NCBI RefSeq assembly: GCF_030817835.1
Contig: NZ_JAUSZR010000001.1
Coordinates: 2,542,001 to 2,606,000, forward strand
Direction of reading: 5' to 3'
Length of the DNA: 64,000 nucleotides
DNA from: Pseudarthrobacter sp. W1I19
GTDB lineage: Bacteria > Actinomycetota > Actinomycetes > Actinomycetales > Micrococcaceae
Made by a program: the position numbers and the translations under genes. The notes below the pieces were generated by a model. It was not told where the DNA came from. It searched no databases and saw only the letters and a list, made by a program, of their open reading frames with translations. Positions 27,108 through 34,408 of the stretch are shown here, piece after piece. Position 1 is the stretch's first letter. Every line of letters starts with the position of its first letter.

Positions 27108-27968
27108 CTAGGCAGGCTGTACCTGCGCGAGAGGCGGAGGGGCGATGGGCAGGAGCGCCGTGCCCGCTGAAATGGTGTCCGCGGACAGCTCCCAGACACG
27201 CCGCAGGGCGCAGAACTTCCACCAGTGGTGCTTAAGGACGTCGGGGTTGGCGCGGACGGGGCGGACCTCGGTCTCGCCGATGGCCACCGCCAGCAGGACC
27301 GGGTTTTCGCCATACTTCCACGGCTCCCAGGTCCCCGCTTCCGGATCCACCAGGCTCTCCTCCGCCTTCATGCCGGCCACCAGCTGCATCACTACTTTGT
27401 CGTCCAGCGGCTTGACCAGGCCGTCACGGGTGGTGCCCTTGGTTTTGTAGTCGATGAGGCAGATCCGGCCGTTGATCCGTGCCACGAGGTCCAGGGTTCC
27501 GGCATACCCCACGGAGTTGTTCCAGACGGTGATCTCGGGGGCGATGGGTTCAACCTGGAAAAGCTCCCACCATTCGTCGAACCGGACGGCGAAGGCTTCT
27601 TCGCCGTTGGCTGCCAGGGCCTCGCGCGCCTCTTTCATGCCGTGGGGACGGCCCAGGGCCCGCAGGGCCACCTGCTCGCAGTAGAAATGCACGCGGTCCC
27701 CGCGCTTGGCGGCCTCGTCCCGGTAGGTTTCCGCTGCCTTGGCCGCTCGATTTACTGCCTGCTTGATTTTGGCGGGACTTCCCAGGCAGTCGGCCAGCAG
27801 CGGATCCTTGGCCAGGCTGCTGGCGCCCATATATCCGAACCAACCATCAAGCCCGTGCGGCTGCTGGCCGATCACTGTGGTGATGGACGGTACTGAGAAG
27901 TGCTCGGAGGTGGACCGGGCGTACATCCGACCGTATTCCGCGGCATGGGCAAGAAGTGGAGCTGTCAT
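27108..27968 (-). CDS. PD-(D/E)XK nuclease-like protein, function unknown
   Basis: A 286-residue protein. Its central NSVGYAGTLDLVARINGRICLIDYKTKG region (quoted in part: GTLDLVARI, LIDYKTK, near 180-205) has the G-x-D ... (D/E)xK pattern of the RecB/Cas4/exonuclease PD-(D/E)XK fold; flanking helices fit. I do not know its substrate. I took ATG 27968 because the frame upstream runs through a tRNA terminator and tRNA-Val gene. It lies between def and tRNA-Val and could be fed by read-through. A role in DNA repair or RNA/DNA turnover is inference only. Confidence 0.6.
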   Translation of the reverse strand: MTAPLLAHAAEYGRMYARSTSEHFSVPSITTVIGQQPHGLDGWFGYMGASSLAKDPLLADCLGSPAKIKQAVNRAAKAAETYRDEAAKRGDRVHFYCEQVALRALGRPHGMKEAREALAANGEEAFAVRFDEWWELFQVEPIAPEITVWNNSVGYAGTLDLVARINGRICLIDYKTKGTTRDGLVKPLDDKVVMQLVAGMKAEESLVDPEAGTWEPWKYGENPVLLAVAIGETEVRPVRANPDVLKHHWWKFCALRRVWELSADTISAGTALLPIAPPPLAQVQPA

Positions 27969-28013
27969 AAGAAAAACTCTTTCACAAGGGGCTGACAGAA
28001 TGTCCGCACGCAC

Positions 28014-28054
28014 AAAAAAGGTCCGTTTCCGCTGCTGATGAGCGGAAACGGACC
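28014..28054 (-). terminator. Intrinsic terminator of tRNA-Val(CAC)
   Basis: On the minus strand GGTCCGTTTCCGC and GCGGAAACGGACC form a perfect 13-bp stem with a 9-nt loop and six T residues follow. It starts 9 bp past the tRNA 3' end. Confidence 0.93.
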
Positions 28055-28062
28055 ATATGCGG

Positions 28063-28134
28063 TGGGCGATACTGGGTTCGAACCAGTGACCTCTTCGGTG
28101 TGAACGAAGCGCGCTACCACTGCGCCAATCGCCC
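28063..28134 (-). tRNA. tRNA-Val(CAC)
   Basis: A 72-nt cloverleaf beginning GGGCGATTGGCGCAG. The anticodon loop TTCACAC lies between CTTCG and CGAAG, giving anticodon CAC. The T-arm TGGTTCGAACCC is standard, CCA is not encoded, and a strong terminator follows. Confidence 0.95.
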
Positions 28135-28487
28135 TGATGCATTTGAATGTTAGCGGACCTTGCCGCCATTTCGGAAATCGGCCGGAAGCGGCACCACTGC
28201 AGGCACTCAACTGGACCGGTGAAGCAGCACACGGAAGCGAAGGACTCGGGCGACGCGCCTCCCACCCAGCCCCTTCCACAACGGCAGCCCCTCCCGCAAA
28301 GGCCCGCGCCGCCTTCGCGAATTACACGCCTGTAACTTGGAAAAATCCGCGCTGTTGCTGGGAAGCAGGGCCATTGCGTCTTTCCCGGCGGGAGGCGATT
28401 TGGAGAATCCCCGAACCTCCTATATTGTTTTTACTCGTTGGAAAGCGAGGAAATGCCGGGAACGGCAGCGAATCTGCCCTCCAAAAT
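28135..28487. other. 353-bp gap between divergent tRNA genes
   Basis: No convincing gene is visible. It holds the promoter of the plus-strand tRNA cluster (see 28399-28426) and presumably the promoter of tRNA-Val(CAC) on the other strand, where TAACAT is a weak -10 candidate. Short open frames here read across the tRNAs and are not credible. Confidence 0.5.
28399..28426 (+). promoter_or_regulatory. Candidate promoter of the tRNA cluster
   Basis: TTTGGA (28399-28404) and TATATT (28421-28426) are separated by 16 bp, about 60 bp before tRNA-Gly. This is the best sigma-70-like pair in the gap. Confidence 0.45.
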
Positions 28488-28560
<73 letters not shown>

Positions 28561-28607
28561 CGCAGGACACTGTCACGGCAAAGGTTCTTATGAATCGGCG
28601 CTAACAC

Positions 28608-28678
28608 GGTGGGTTGGCCGAGAGGCGAGGCAGCGGCCTGCAAAGCCGTATACACGGGTTCGAATCCCGTACCCACCT
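28608..28678 (+). tRNA. tRNA-Cys(GCA)
   Basis: A 71-nt cloverleaf. The acceptor GGTGGGT pairs with ACCCACC, and the anticodon loop CTGCAAA gives GCA. The T-arm is GGGTTCGAATCCC. Confidence 0.95.
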
Positions 28679-28720
28679 CGGTGAAAACCATGGTTTTTCG
28701 GATTACCTCCGAATGAACAT

Positions 28721-28792
28721 GGGCGATTGGCGCAGCGGTAGCGCGCTTCCCTGACACGGAAGAGGTCACTGGTTCGATCCCAGTATCGCCCA
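28721..28792 (+). tRNA. tRNA-Val(GAC), copy 1
   Basis: A 72-nt cloverleaf starting GGGCGATTGGCGCAGCGG. The anticodon loop CTGACAC between CTTCC and GGAAG gives GAC. Identical to copy 2. Confidence 0.96.
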
Positions 28793-28846
28793 CTGGCAAG
28801 GCAACTTGCCCGCAGTACCGCCGGTTTACCGGTTCATCCTGCACAC

Positions 28847-28919
<73 letters not shown>

Positions 28920-28960
28920 CTCTTACTTCCCATAAACCCATACGCCGGTCTTCCGGTTCC

Positions 28961-29032
28961 GGGCGATTGGCGCAGCGGTAGCGCGCTTCCCTGACACGGA
29001 AGAGGTCACTGGTTCGATCCCAGTATCGCCCA
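28961..29032 (+). tRNA. tRNA-Val(GAC), copy 2
   Basis: Same sequence as 28721-28792. Last gene of the cluster; an intrinsic terminator starts 6 bp downstream. Confidence 0.96.
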
Positions 29033-29038
29033 CATTCA

Positions 29039-29063
29039 GCAGCTCCCCGGAGCTGCCTTTTTT
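29039..29063 (+). terminator. Intrinsic terminator of the tRNA cluster
   Basis: GCAGCTCC and GGAGCTGC form the stem, followed by six T residues. Confidence 0.9.
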
Positions 29064-29206
29064 ATGCCCTGACTGGCCCCGGATGTTCTTGTATCCGCTC
29101 CGGGCGAACGCCCAAAGCCCCTGATTTCCTTGGCACGCCTCCCCCGGCAGGGCTAGGATCGAAGGCGCGAGGAGCGACCTGGCTCCGCGATTGAAGGGAG
29201 GTGCTC

Positions 29207-29461
29207 GTGGGACTGATTGACGATCTAAAGGGCAAGGCTCAAGGTCTCATCCGCGGCAACGAGCAGGCCATCAAGAACGGCATCACCAAGGCCGGCGATT
29301 TAGTGGACACCAAGACCGGAGGCAAGTACTCGGGTCACGTCAACAAGATTCAGGGTGGCGCTTCCAAGCTCATTGACAAGAACGGAACCCCAGGCACGGC
29401 ACCTGCCGCTGAGCAGGTCCCGCCGGTCAACCCGGTTCCGCCGGTTGACAAGGCTCCGTAA
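29207..29461 (+). CDS. MT0933-like antitoxin family protein
   Basis: An 84-residue protein matching, from memory, the actinobacterial MT0933-like antitoxin family (Rv0909 type): VGLIDDLKGKAQGLIRGNEQAIKNG with KTGGKYSGHVNKIQGGASKLI, followed by a Pro/Val-rich tail. GTG 29207 was chosen because AAGGGAGG lies 6-8 nt upstream; the frame also has a GTG 6 nt earlier. No toxin gene neighbours it: tRNA genes lie upstream and a BenE transporter downstream. Its antitoxin activity is therefore doubtful, and a stress or structural role is possible. Confidence 0.8.
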   Translation: MGLIDDLKGKAQGLIRGNEQAIKNGITKAGDLVDTKTGGKYSGHVNKIQGGASKLIDKNGTPGTAPAAEQVPPVNPVPPVDKAP

Positions 29462-29499
29462 ACAGGATCTGGCCAGGGCTTTGCCCTAGTACGTCAACG

Positions 29500-29535
29500 G
29501 GGTGCGGGTCCCGCCGGGAGGCGGCACCCGCACCC
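29500..29535 (+). terminator. Hairpin terminator after the MT0933-like gene
   Basis: GGGTGCGGGT (29500-29509) and ACCCGCACCC (29526-29535) form a perfect 10-bp stem with a 16-nt GC-rich loop. Only TT follows, so efficiency is uncertain. Confidence 0.65.
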
Positions 29536-29613
29536 TTGGCGTTTAAGGACATGCCACAGGTCCTCGGCGCTTGTACGCCGCTGACCGATTGAAGGCTAAT
29601 GAAGCAGTCCCGG

Positions 29614-29619
29614 TAACCT
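29614..29619 (+). promoter_or_regulatory. -10 element (TAACCT) for leaderless benE-like gene
   Basis: TAACCT lies exactly 6 nt before the ATG at 29626. A possible -35 TTGAAG lies at 29589-29594 (19-bp spacing). Confidence 0.55.
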
Positions 29620-29625
29620 GCCCGT

Positions 29626-30849
29626 ATGGCGAAGTCCCCCGCATCCCTCAACACCCACCGGCCCGGCAGGCAATCCACACTGGATTCCAGGCCCGTTGTG
29701 GCAGGAATCGTCACCGCGCTGGTGGGCTTTACCTCGTCTTTCGCCGTGGTCCTGTCCGGGCTGAAGTCAGTGGGGGCCGACCCTGCACAGGCCGCCTCCG
29801 GACTGTTGGCACTCACCGCGGCCGTGGGAGTGGGCGTGCTGTGGCTTTCCTGGCGGTCAAAAGTGCCGGTGACCCTCGCGTGGTCCACTCCCGGGGCCGC
29901 GTTGCTGGCAACGTCAGGAACGGTCGACGGCGGGTGGCCGGCCGCCGTCGGCGCCTTCCTTGCCGCGGGGATACTGATTGCCATGACCGGCCTGGTCCCA
30001 GCCCTGGGCCGGCTGATGGCCAAGATCCCGGCAACCCTGGCGCAGGCGATGCTTGCCGGCGTGCTGCTGCAGCTCTGCCTGGCGCCGTTCAAAGCCTTGG
30101 GCGATGTGCCCCTGTTCATAGCCCCGGTCATTGCCTGCTGGCTGGTGATGATGAAGTTCGCGCCCCGCTGGGCCGTGCCCGCGGCGCTGCTGGTGGCCTT
30201 GGTGGTGATTGGTGTTTCCCTGGCGGCCGGGGGCACGTCCCTGGACGGGACGGGGATTTTTCCTGCCTTCAACTGGACCACCCCCACGTTCAGCCTGCAG
30301 GCGGTGGCGGGCATCGCCCTGCCGCTTTTTGTGGTGACCATGGCATCCCAGAACGTTCCCGGGGTGGCAGTGCTTCGGTCGTTCGGCTACGAAACCCCCT
30401 GGCGGGCGTCCATGCTGGTGACCGGGGCCGGGACTGCCCTGGCAGCCCCTTTCGGCGCCCACGCCGTCAACCTCGCCGCACTGAGCGCGGCACTGGCAGC
30501 AGGTGAGGAGGCGGGGCCGGACCGGAACAGGCGGTGGGTTGCGGGCTTTACGTCCGGGCTTGCCTACCTTGTGCTGGCTGCGTTCTCCGCAGCCCTGGTG
30601 ACCCTGGTGGCGGCTGCACCGCCAGGCATGCTCGAAGCAGTGGCCGGCCTGGCGCTCCTGGGCACCCTGGCAACTTCCATCTCGGCGGCCCTGGCGGACC
30701 CGGAGGAAAGGATAGCCCCGGCCGTCACTTTTCTGATGGCAGCCTCCGGACTGGGCTTTGCCGGCGTCGGCTCCGCGTTTTGGGCGCTGGCCATCGGCCT
30801 GGCAGTGCGGGCGGTACTAAATCCGCGCCGGCCACGGGCTTCGAGCTAG
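29626..30849 (+). CDS. benE: BenE family (benzoate/H+ symporter-like) transporter
   Basis: A 407-residue membrane protein with about 11-12 hydrophobic segments, from residue 24 to the C-terminus. It matches the BenE family: VAGIVTALVGFTSSFAVVLSGL at the start, TLAWSTPGAALLATSG near 87, NVPGVAVLR near 240 and APFGAHAVNLAALSAA near 270. BenE of Acinetobacter takes up benzoate with protons. No ben/cat catabolic genes are nearby, so the substrate here is open. It is probably leaderless. It is convergent with zapE, overlapping it by 4 bp. Confidence 0.9.
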   Translation: MAKSPASLNTHRPGRQSTLDSRPVVAGIVTALVGFTSSFAVVLSGLKSVGADPAQAASGLLALTAAVGVGVLWLSWRSKVPVTLAWSTPGAALLATSGTVDGGWPAAVGAFLAAGILIAMTGLVPALGRLMAKIPATLAQAMLAGVLLQLCLAPFKALGDVPLFIAPVIACWLVMMKFAPRWAVPAALLVALVVIGVSLAAGGTSLDGTGIFPAFNWTTPTFSLQAVAGIALPLFVVTMASQNVPGVAVLRSFGYETPWRASMLVTGAGTALAAPFGAHAVNLAALSAALAAGEEAGPDRNRRWVAGFTSGLAYLVLAAFSAALVTLVAAAPPGMLEAVAGLALLGTLATSISAALADPEERIAPAVTFLMAASGLGFAGVGSAFWALAIGLAVRAVLNPRRPRASS

Positions 30850-31883
30850 GACGGTTCGTGGTTCTGGCCTTCGCGGGCCAGTGCTGTGAGGCGGGAGACG
30901 GCGCGGAAGTACTTCTTCATATAGCCGCCGGTCATCATTTCCTCGGTGAACAGCTTGTCGAACGGAACGCCGCTGGCCAGGATGGGCACATCCTTGTCAT
31001 AGAGCCGGTCAGCCAGCACCACAAAGCGCAGCGCCACCGCCTGCTCGGTAATGGTTCCCACGTTCCGCCACACCACGCCATCGATGCCGTCGATCAGCTG
31101 GCGGTAGCGGCTGGGGTGCACGCCGGCGAGGTGGGCGATCAGGGTGCTGAACTCATCCTGCGCCACCGTCCTGCCATCGAACTCGGCTTTCATGTGGGCG
31201 GACAGTTCACTGTTCTTCAGGGGCGCCGGGGCTGCCGGAAGCCCGCGGTGGCGGAAGTCCTCGCCGTCAATGCGGACCACGTCGAACTGGTCGGCAAGCA
31301 CCTGGATTTCGCGCTGGAAGTCCACTGCTGCGAACCTGCCGTCGCCCAGTGACCCGGGCAGGGTGTTGGATGTGGCTGCAAGCTTCACACCGGCGTCCGC
31401 GAGTTCACGCATCAGCCGCGACATCAGCACGGTATCGCCCGGATCGTCGAGCTCGAATTCGTCGATGCAGACGAGTTTGTAGCCGCTGAGCGCCTCCACA
31501 GTCTTGCGGAAGGAGAGGGCCCCCACCAGGTTGGTGTATTCCACGAACGTGCCGAAGGCCTTGGGCCCGGGCGAGGCGTGCCAGAGAGAGGCGAGCAAGT
31601 GGGTCTTGCCCACGCCGAAGCCGCCGTCAAGATAGATACCGGCGCGGGACGTGTCCTTTTTGCCGAACAGTTTCTTGAACAGGCCACCTCCGTCACCGGA
31701 TCCAACGCCCTCGGCAAAACCCTGCAGGGCGCGTACGGCGTGTGCCTGGCTGGGCTGCTTGGGATCGGGGCGGTAGCTTGCAAACGACACCTGGCCGAAC
31801 CGCGGCGAAGGATAGAAACCCTTGAGGAGCTCATCCACCGATACCGACGGGGTTCGGGCGGCAAGCTGTTCGATCTGTACCAA
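30846..31883 (-). CDS. zapE: Cell division protein ZapE (AFG1-like ATPase)
   Basis: A 345-residue P-loop ATPase of the AFG1/ZapE family, which in E. coli acts at the constricting Z-ring. Walker A is GGFGVGKTHLLASLW near 82-96, Walker B LVCIDEFELDD near 135, and the FGQVSFASYRPDPKQPSQ region near 30 is typical. The start is TTG 31883 (LVQIEQL), with no strong ribosome-binding site, so an alternative start nearby is possible. It is divergent from the rhodanese gene and convergent with the BenE gene. Confidence 0.9.
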   Translation of the reverse strand: MVQIEQLAARTPSVSVDELLKGFYPSPRFGQVSFASYRPDPKQPSQAHAVRALQGFAEGVGSGDGGGLFKKLFGKKDTSRAGIYLDGGFGVGKTHLLASLWHASPGPKAFGTFVEYTNLVGALSFRKTVEALSGYKLVCIDEFELDDPGDTVLMSRLMRELADAGVKLAATSNTLPGSLGDGRFAAVDFQREIQVLADQFDVVRIDGEDFRHRGLPAAPAPLKNSELSAHMKAEFDGRTVAQDEFSTLIAHLAGVHPSRYRQLIDGIDGVVWRNVGTITEQAVALRFVVLADRLYDKDVPILASGVPFDKLFTEEMMTGGYMKKYFRAVSRLTALAREGQNHEPS

Positions 31884-32111
31884 GGTGGTCCGTTCTGCTG
31901 GTGGTTGGTCCCCAGAAAGGATACCGGCAATGCACCGCGGCTCCCGGTGGCTCCGGCCACACTTGGCGGATGCGTGATGAAGGCAACATTTCGTCCTGTT
32001 AACGGAATACGGACATCACTTGGGGCGCTGGCTAGTGTGGGAGCAGGTCCCAACACCGGCGCCATTCCAGATCCAGCTGTCCTCCCGTGTCCTCAATGAA
32101 AGGCCAACGTT

Positions 32112-33035
32112 ATGCCGTACCCCGTTGAACAGAACGAGAAATTCGCTGCCTACGCCCACCCCGAGCGCCTCGTCTCCACTGGGTGGCTCGCCGCCGCCGT
32201 GGAAAACGGTGCCGTTGCCAGCGGCCAGCTGGTAGTAGTGGAGTCCGACGAGGACGTACTCCTCTACGAGACGGGGCACATCCCCGGCGCCGTGAAGATT
32301 GACTGGCACACCGACCTGAATGACGAAGTGACCCGCGACTACGTGGACGGGGCCGCCTTTGCGGAACTGGCGGCGTCGAAGGGCATCTCCCGCGACAGCA
32401 CCGTGGTGATCTACGGTGACAAGTCCAACTGGTGGGCCGCCTACGCGCTGTGGGTCTTCACCCTCTTCGGACACCGGGATGTGCGGCTGCTCGACGGCGG
32501 CCGGGACAAGTGGATCGCCGAGGGCAGGGAACTGACCACTGAGAGGCCTGCACCGGCCCGGGGCGACTACCCGGTTGTTGAGCGCGACGATGCTCCGATC
32601 CGTGCTTTCAAGGAAGATGTGCTGGCCCACCTGGGCAAGCCCTTGATCGACGTCCGCTCCCCCGAGGAATACACCGGCCAGCGCACCCACATGCCGGCCT
32701 ACCCCGAGGAGGGCGCGCTGCGCGGCGGCCACATTCCTACTGCTGCCTCCATTCCCTGGGCCCGGGCGGCGGCGCCGGACGGAACTTTCCGCAGCCGTGA
32801 GGAACTCGACGCCCTCTACCTGGGCGAGGCCGGCCTGTCCGAAGGCGACGACGTTGTGGCTTATTGCCGCATCGGCGAGCGTTCCAGCCACACCTGGTTC
32901 GCCCTGAAGTACCTCCTGGGCTTCGAATCCGTCCGCAACTACGACGGTTCGTGGACCGAGTGGGGCAACGCCGTGCGCGTGCCCATCGTCAAGGGCGCCG
33001 AGCGCGGATCCTTTCCCGTCGCCGTCGGAGCCTGA
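32112..33035 (+). CDS. sseA: Thiosulfate/3-mercaptopyruvate sulfurtransferase, two rhodanese domains
   Basis: A 307-residue tandem rhodanese. The C-terminal domain (about 170-295) has the catalytic loop [16 protein letters not shown], with the active cysteine near 255, and the [12 protein letters not shown] entry motif. The N-terminal domain has [12 protein letters not shown], with Asp in place of the cysteine, so only the second is catalytic, as is usual in this family. It transfers sulfane sulfur. It is followed 38 bp later by SufE, an arrangement I recall from mycobacteria (sseA-Rv3284) and which suggests Fe-S or sulfur trafficking. Confidence 0.94.
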   Translation: MPYPVEQNEKFAAYAHPERLVSTGWLAAAVENGAVASGQLVVVESDEDVLLYETGHIPGAVKIDWHTDLNDEVTRDYVDGAAFAELAASKGISRDSTVVIYGDKSNWWAAYALWVFTLFGHRDVRLLDGGRDKWIAEGRELTTERPAPARGDYPVVERDDAPIRAFKEDVLAHLGKPLIDVRSPEEYTGQRTHMPAYPEEGALRGGHIPTAASIPWARAAAPDGTFRSREELDALYLGEAGLSEGDDVVAYCRIGERSSHTWFALKYLLGFESVRNYDGSWTEWGNAVRVPIVKGAERGSFPVAVGA

Positions 33036-33060
33036 CGCCGCCTCCCGTTTGGATCCTGCG

Positions 33061-33066
33061 TAAACT
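33061..33066 (+). promoter_or_regulatory. -10 element (TAAACT) upstream of sufE
   Basis: TAAACT is 7 nt before the second of two adjacent ATGs (33074), the spacing for a leaderless start. Confidence 0.45.
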
Positions 33067-33073
33067 TGGAATG

Positions 33074-33532
33074 ATGACTACTCAAGCACTGCCCACCGCC
33101 CTTGCGGCCATTGTGGACGACTTCCAGGCCCTGACGGAGCCCGAGCGGCTGCAACTGCTGCTCGAGTTCTCGCAGGGACTTCCGGAACTCCCCGATCGCC
33201 TGAAGGACCATCCCGAACTGCTCGAACAGGTGGTGGAATGCCAGTCCCCGCTGTTCCTGACCATCGAGACGGAAAAGGGCGCCGGCCCGGCCGGCGCCGT
33301 GCGGCTCTTCTTTAAAGCGCCGGCAGAGGCTCCCACCACGCGCGGTTTTGCCGGCGTCCTGCACGAAGGTCTGGACGGGCTGTCCGCCGAGGAAATCCTC
33401 TCGGTCCCGGATGACATGCCGGAACTGCTGGGCCTGACCCGCGCCATCACGCCGCTGCGGATGCGCGGAATGACGGCGATGCTGGGAAGGATCAAGCGCA
33501 AGGTTGCCGCTTCCACGGCCGTGCGCTCCTAG
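33074..33532 (+). CDS. sufE: SufE family Fe-S cluster assembly protein
   Basis: A 152-residue SufE-like sulfur acceptor. The conserved cysteine that takes persulfide from SufS is in LLEQVVECQSPLFLTI near residue 55, and the FAGVLHEGLDGLSAEEIL and TPLRMRGMTAML motifs are typical. Two ATGs are adjacent (33071, 33074); the second sits 7 nt after TAAACT and is preferred. It is paired with the sulfurtransferase gene just upstream. No SufS is in the window. Confidence 0.92.
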   Translation: MTTQALPTALAAIVDDFQALTEPERLQLLLEFSQGLPELPDRLKDHPELLEQVVECQSPLFLTIETEKGAGPAGAVRLFFKAPAEAPTTRGFAGVLHEGLDGLSAEEILSVPDDMPELLGLTRAITPLRMRGMTAMLGRIKRKVAASTAVRS

Positions 33533-33549
33533 CCGTCCGCCCGGAACCG

Positions 33550-34044
33550 ATGGCACGAAAAAATACATCACAGGGAACTCCGGCCACCGCCGTACTGGCG
33601 GCAGCCGGGGTTCCCTTTGTGCTGCATCCCTACGATCACGATCCCGCCACCGCAAGTTACGGCGCAGAAGCTGCCCAAGCGCTGGGCATCGAACCTGCAA
33701 AAGTCTTCAAAACGCTGATGGTGGAGGTGGAAGGCAGGCTGGCGGTGGGGATCGTGCCGGTCAGCGGCACACTCGACCTCAAAGCGTTCGCAGCCGCCAT
33801 GGGAGCCAAGAAGGCGGCAATGGCCGATCCCGCCGCCGCCCAGCGACGCACCGGATACGTCCTTGGCGGCATCTCCCCGCTCGGCCAGCGGCTTCCCTCC
33901 CCTACAGTCCTGGACCACAGCGCCCTGGCGCTGGAGACGCTCCTGGTGTCGGGCGGCAAGCGCGGCCTGGACATCGAGTTGGCACCCACGGACCTGATCC
34001 GCCTCACCGCCGCCGTCACGGCACCCATCAGCTCGCTGTCGTAG
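33550..34044 (+). CDS. ybaK: Cys-tRNA(Pro) deacylase YbaK/EbsC
   Basis: Hydrolyses Cys-tRNA(Pro) made by misacylation by prolyl-tRNA synthetase. The 164-residue protein shows the family sequence GVPFVLHPYDHDP near 21, AAQALGIEPAKVFKTLMV near 39, the catalytic-region lysines AAMGAKKAAMADP near 85, and GYVLGGISPLGQ near 103. It begins 17 bp after sufE. The family call is secure; the specificity is inferred. Confidence 0.92.
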   Translation: MARKNTSQGTPATAVLAAAGVPFVLHPYDHDPATASYGAEAAQALGIEPAKVFKTLMVEVEGRLAVGIVPVSGTLDLKAFAAAMGAKKAAMADPAAAQRRTGYVLGGISPLGQRLPSPTVLDHSALALETLLVSGGKRGLDIELAPTDLIRLTAAVTAPISSLS

Positions 34045-34088
34045 GCGTTTAAGAGCTGCCTCAAGGGCCCATCCACGTGCTGCAGGCC

Positions 34089-34094
34089 TATAAT
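34089..34094 (+). promoter_or_regulatory. -10 element (TATAAT) upstream of the small Cys/His protein
   Basis: A consensus TATAAT 57 bp before the GTG at 34151. No good -35 is seen 16-18 bp upstream. The predicted leader includes the hairpin at 34110-34127. Confidence 0.5.
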
Positions 34095-34109
34095 CGTTAC
34101 ACCGCTGAA

Positions 34110-34127
34110 TTGCTGCAGGAGCAGCAA
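34110..34127 (+). repeat. Leader hairpin TTGCTGC-AGGA-GCAGCAA
   Basis: A perfect 7-bp stem with a 4-nt loop AGGA in the predicted 5' leader of the small Cys/His gene. The loop resembles a Shine-Dalgarno, but no start codon follows at the right distance. Confidence 0.6.
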
Positions 34128-34150
34128 CGGTAGGAAAGGTCACGGTCACC

Positions 34151-34378
34151 GTGGTCACAAATCCATTCAGGCATGCTGCGCATGAATCCCACGAGGGTAC
34201 AAAAAAGCGCCCACACCGTTCCTGGCTACAGCGCGAGGATGCTGGTATCAGCCACGGCAAGAGCAGCCTTTTCTTCATCGCCCACGAAAACCCGTCTCCC
34301 CCGTCGGTGACGTGCCTTCAAGGACACGAGGTCCTGCCGGGAGAAAACACCTGCAGCCAGGGCCACCCGATCGGCTAA
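34151..34378 (+). CDS. Putative 75-residue Cys/His small protein, unknown
   Basis: A GTG at 34151 opens 75 codons; AGGAAAGG lies 11 nt upstream and a TATAAT promoter 57 nt upstream. The C-terminal third has two repeats of C-x2-GH: CLQGHEVLPGENTCSQGHPIG (written as CLQGHEVLPG then CSQGHPIG), which could bind one zinc ion. The N-terminal half is His/Lys/Arg-rich. I do not recognise the family. The frame lies alone between convergent gene ends with proper expression signals, so it is probably real, though codon use is weaker than neighbours. Confidence 0.55.
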   Translation: MVTNPFRHAAHESHEGTKKRPHRSWLQREDAGISHGKSSLFFIAHENPSPPSVTCLQGHEVLPGENTCSQGHPIG

Positions 34379-34408
34379 CGCTCGTCGGATCAATACCACC
34401 AGCGACTT

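Noticed and set aside
27969..28265. N-terminal extension of the PD-(D/E)XK-like gene
   Set aside because: It would cross the tRNA-Val(CAC) gene and its intrinsic terminator; ATG 27968 is used instead.
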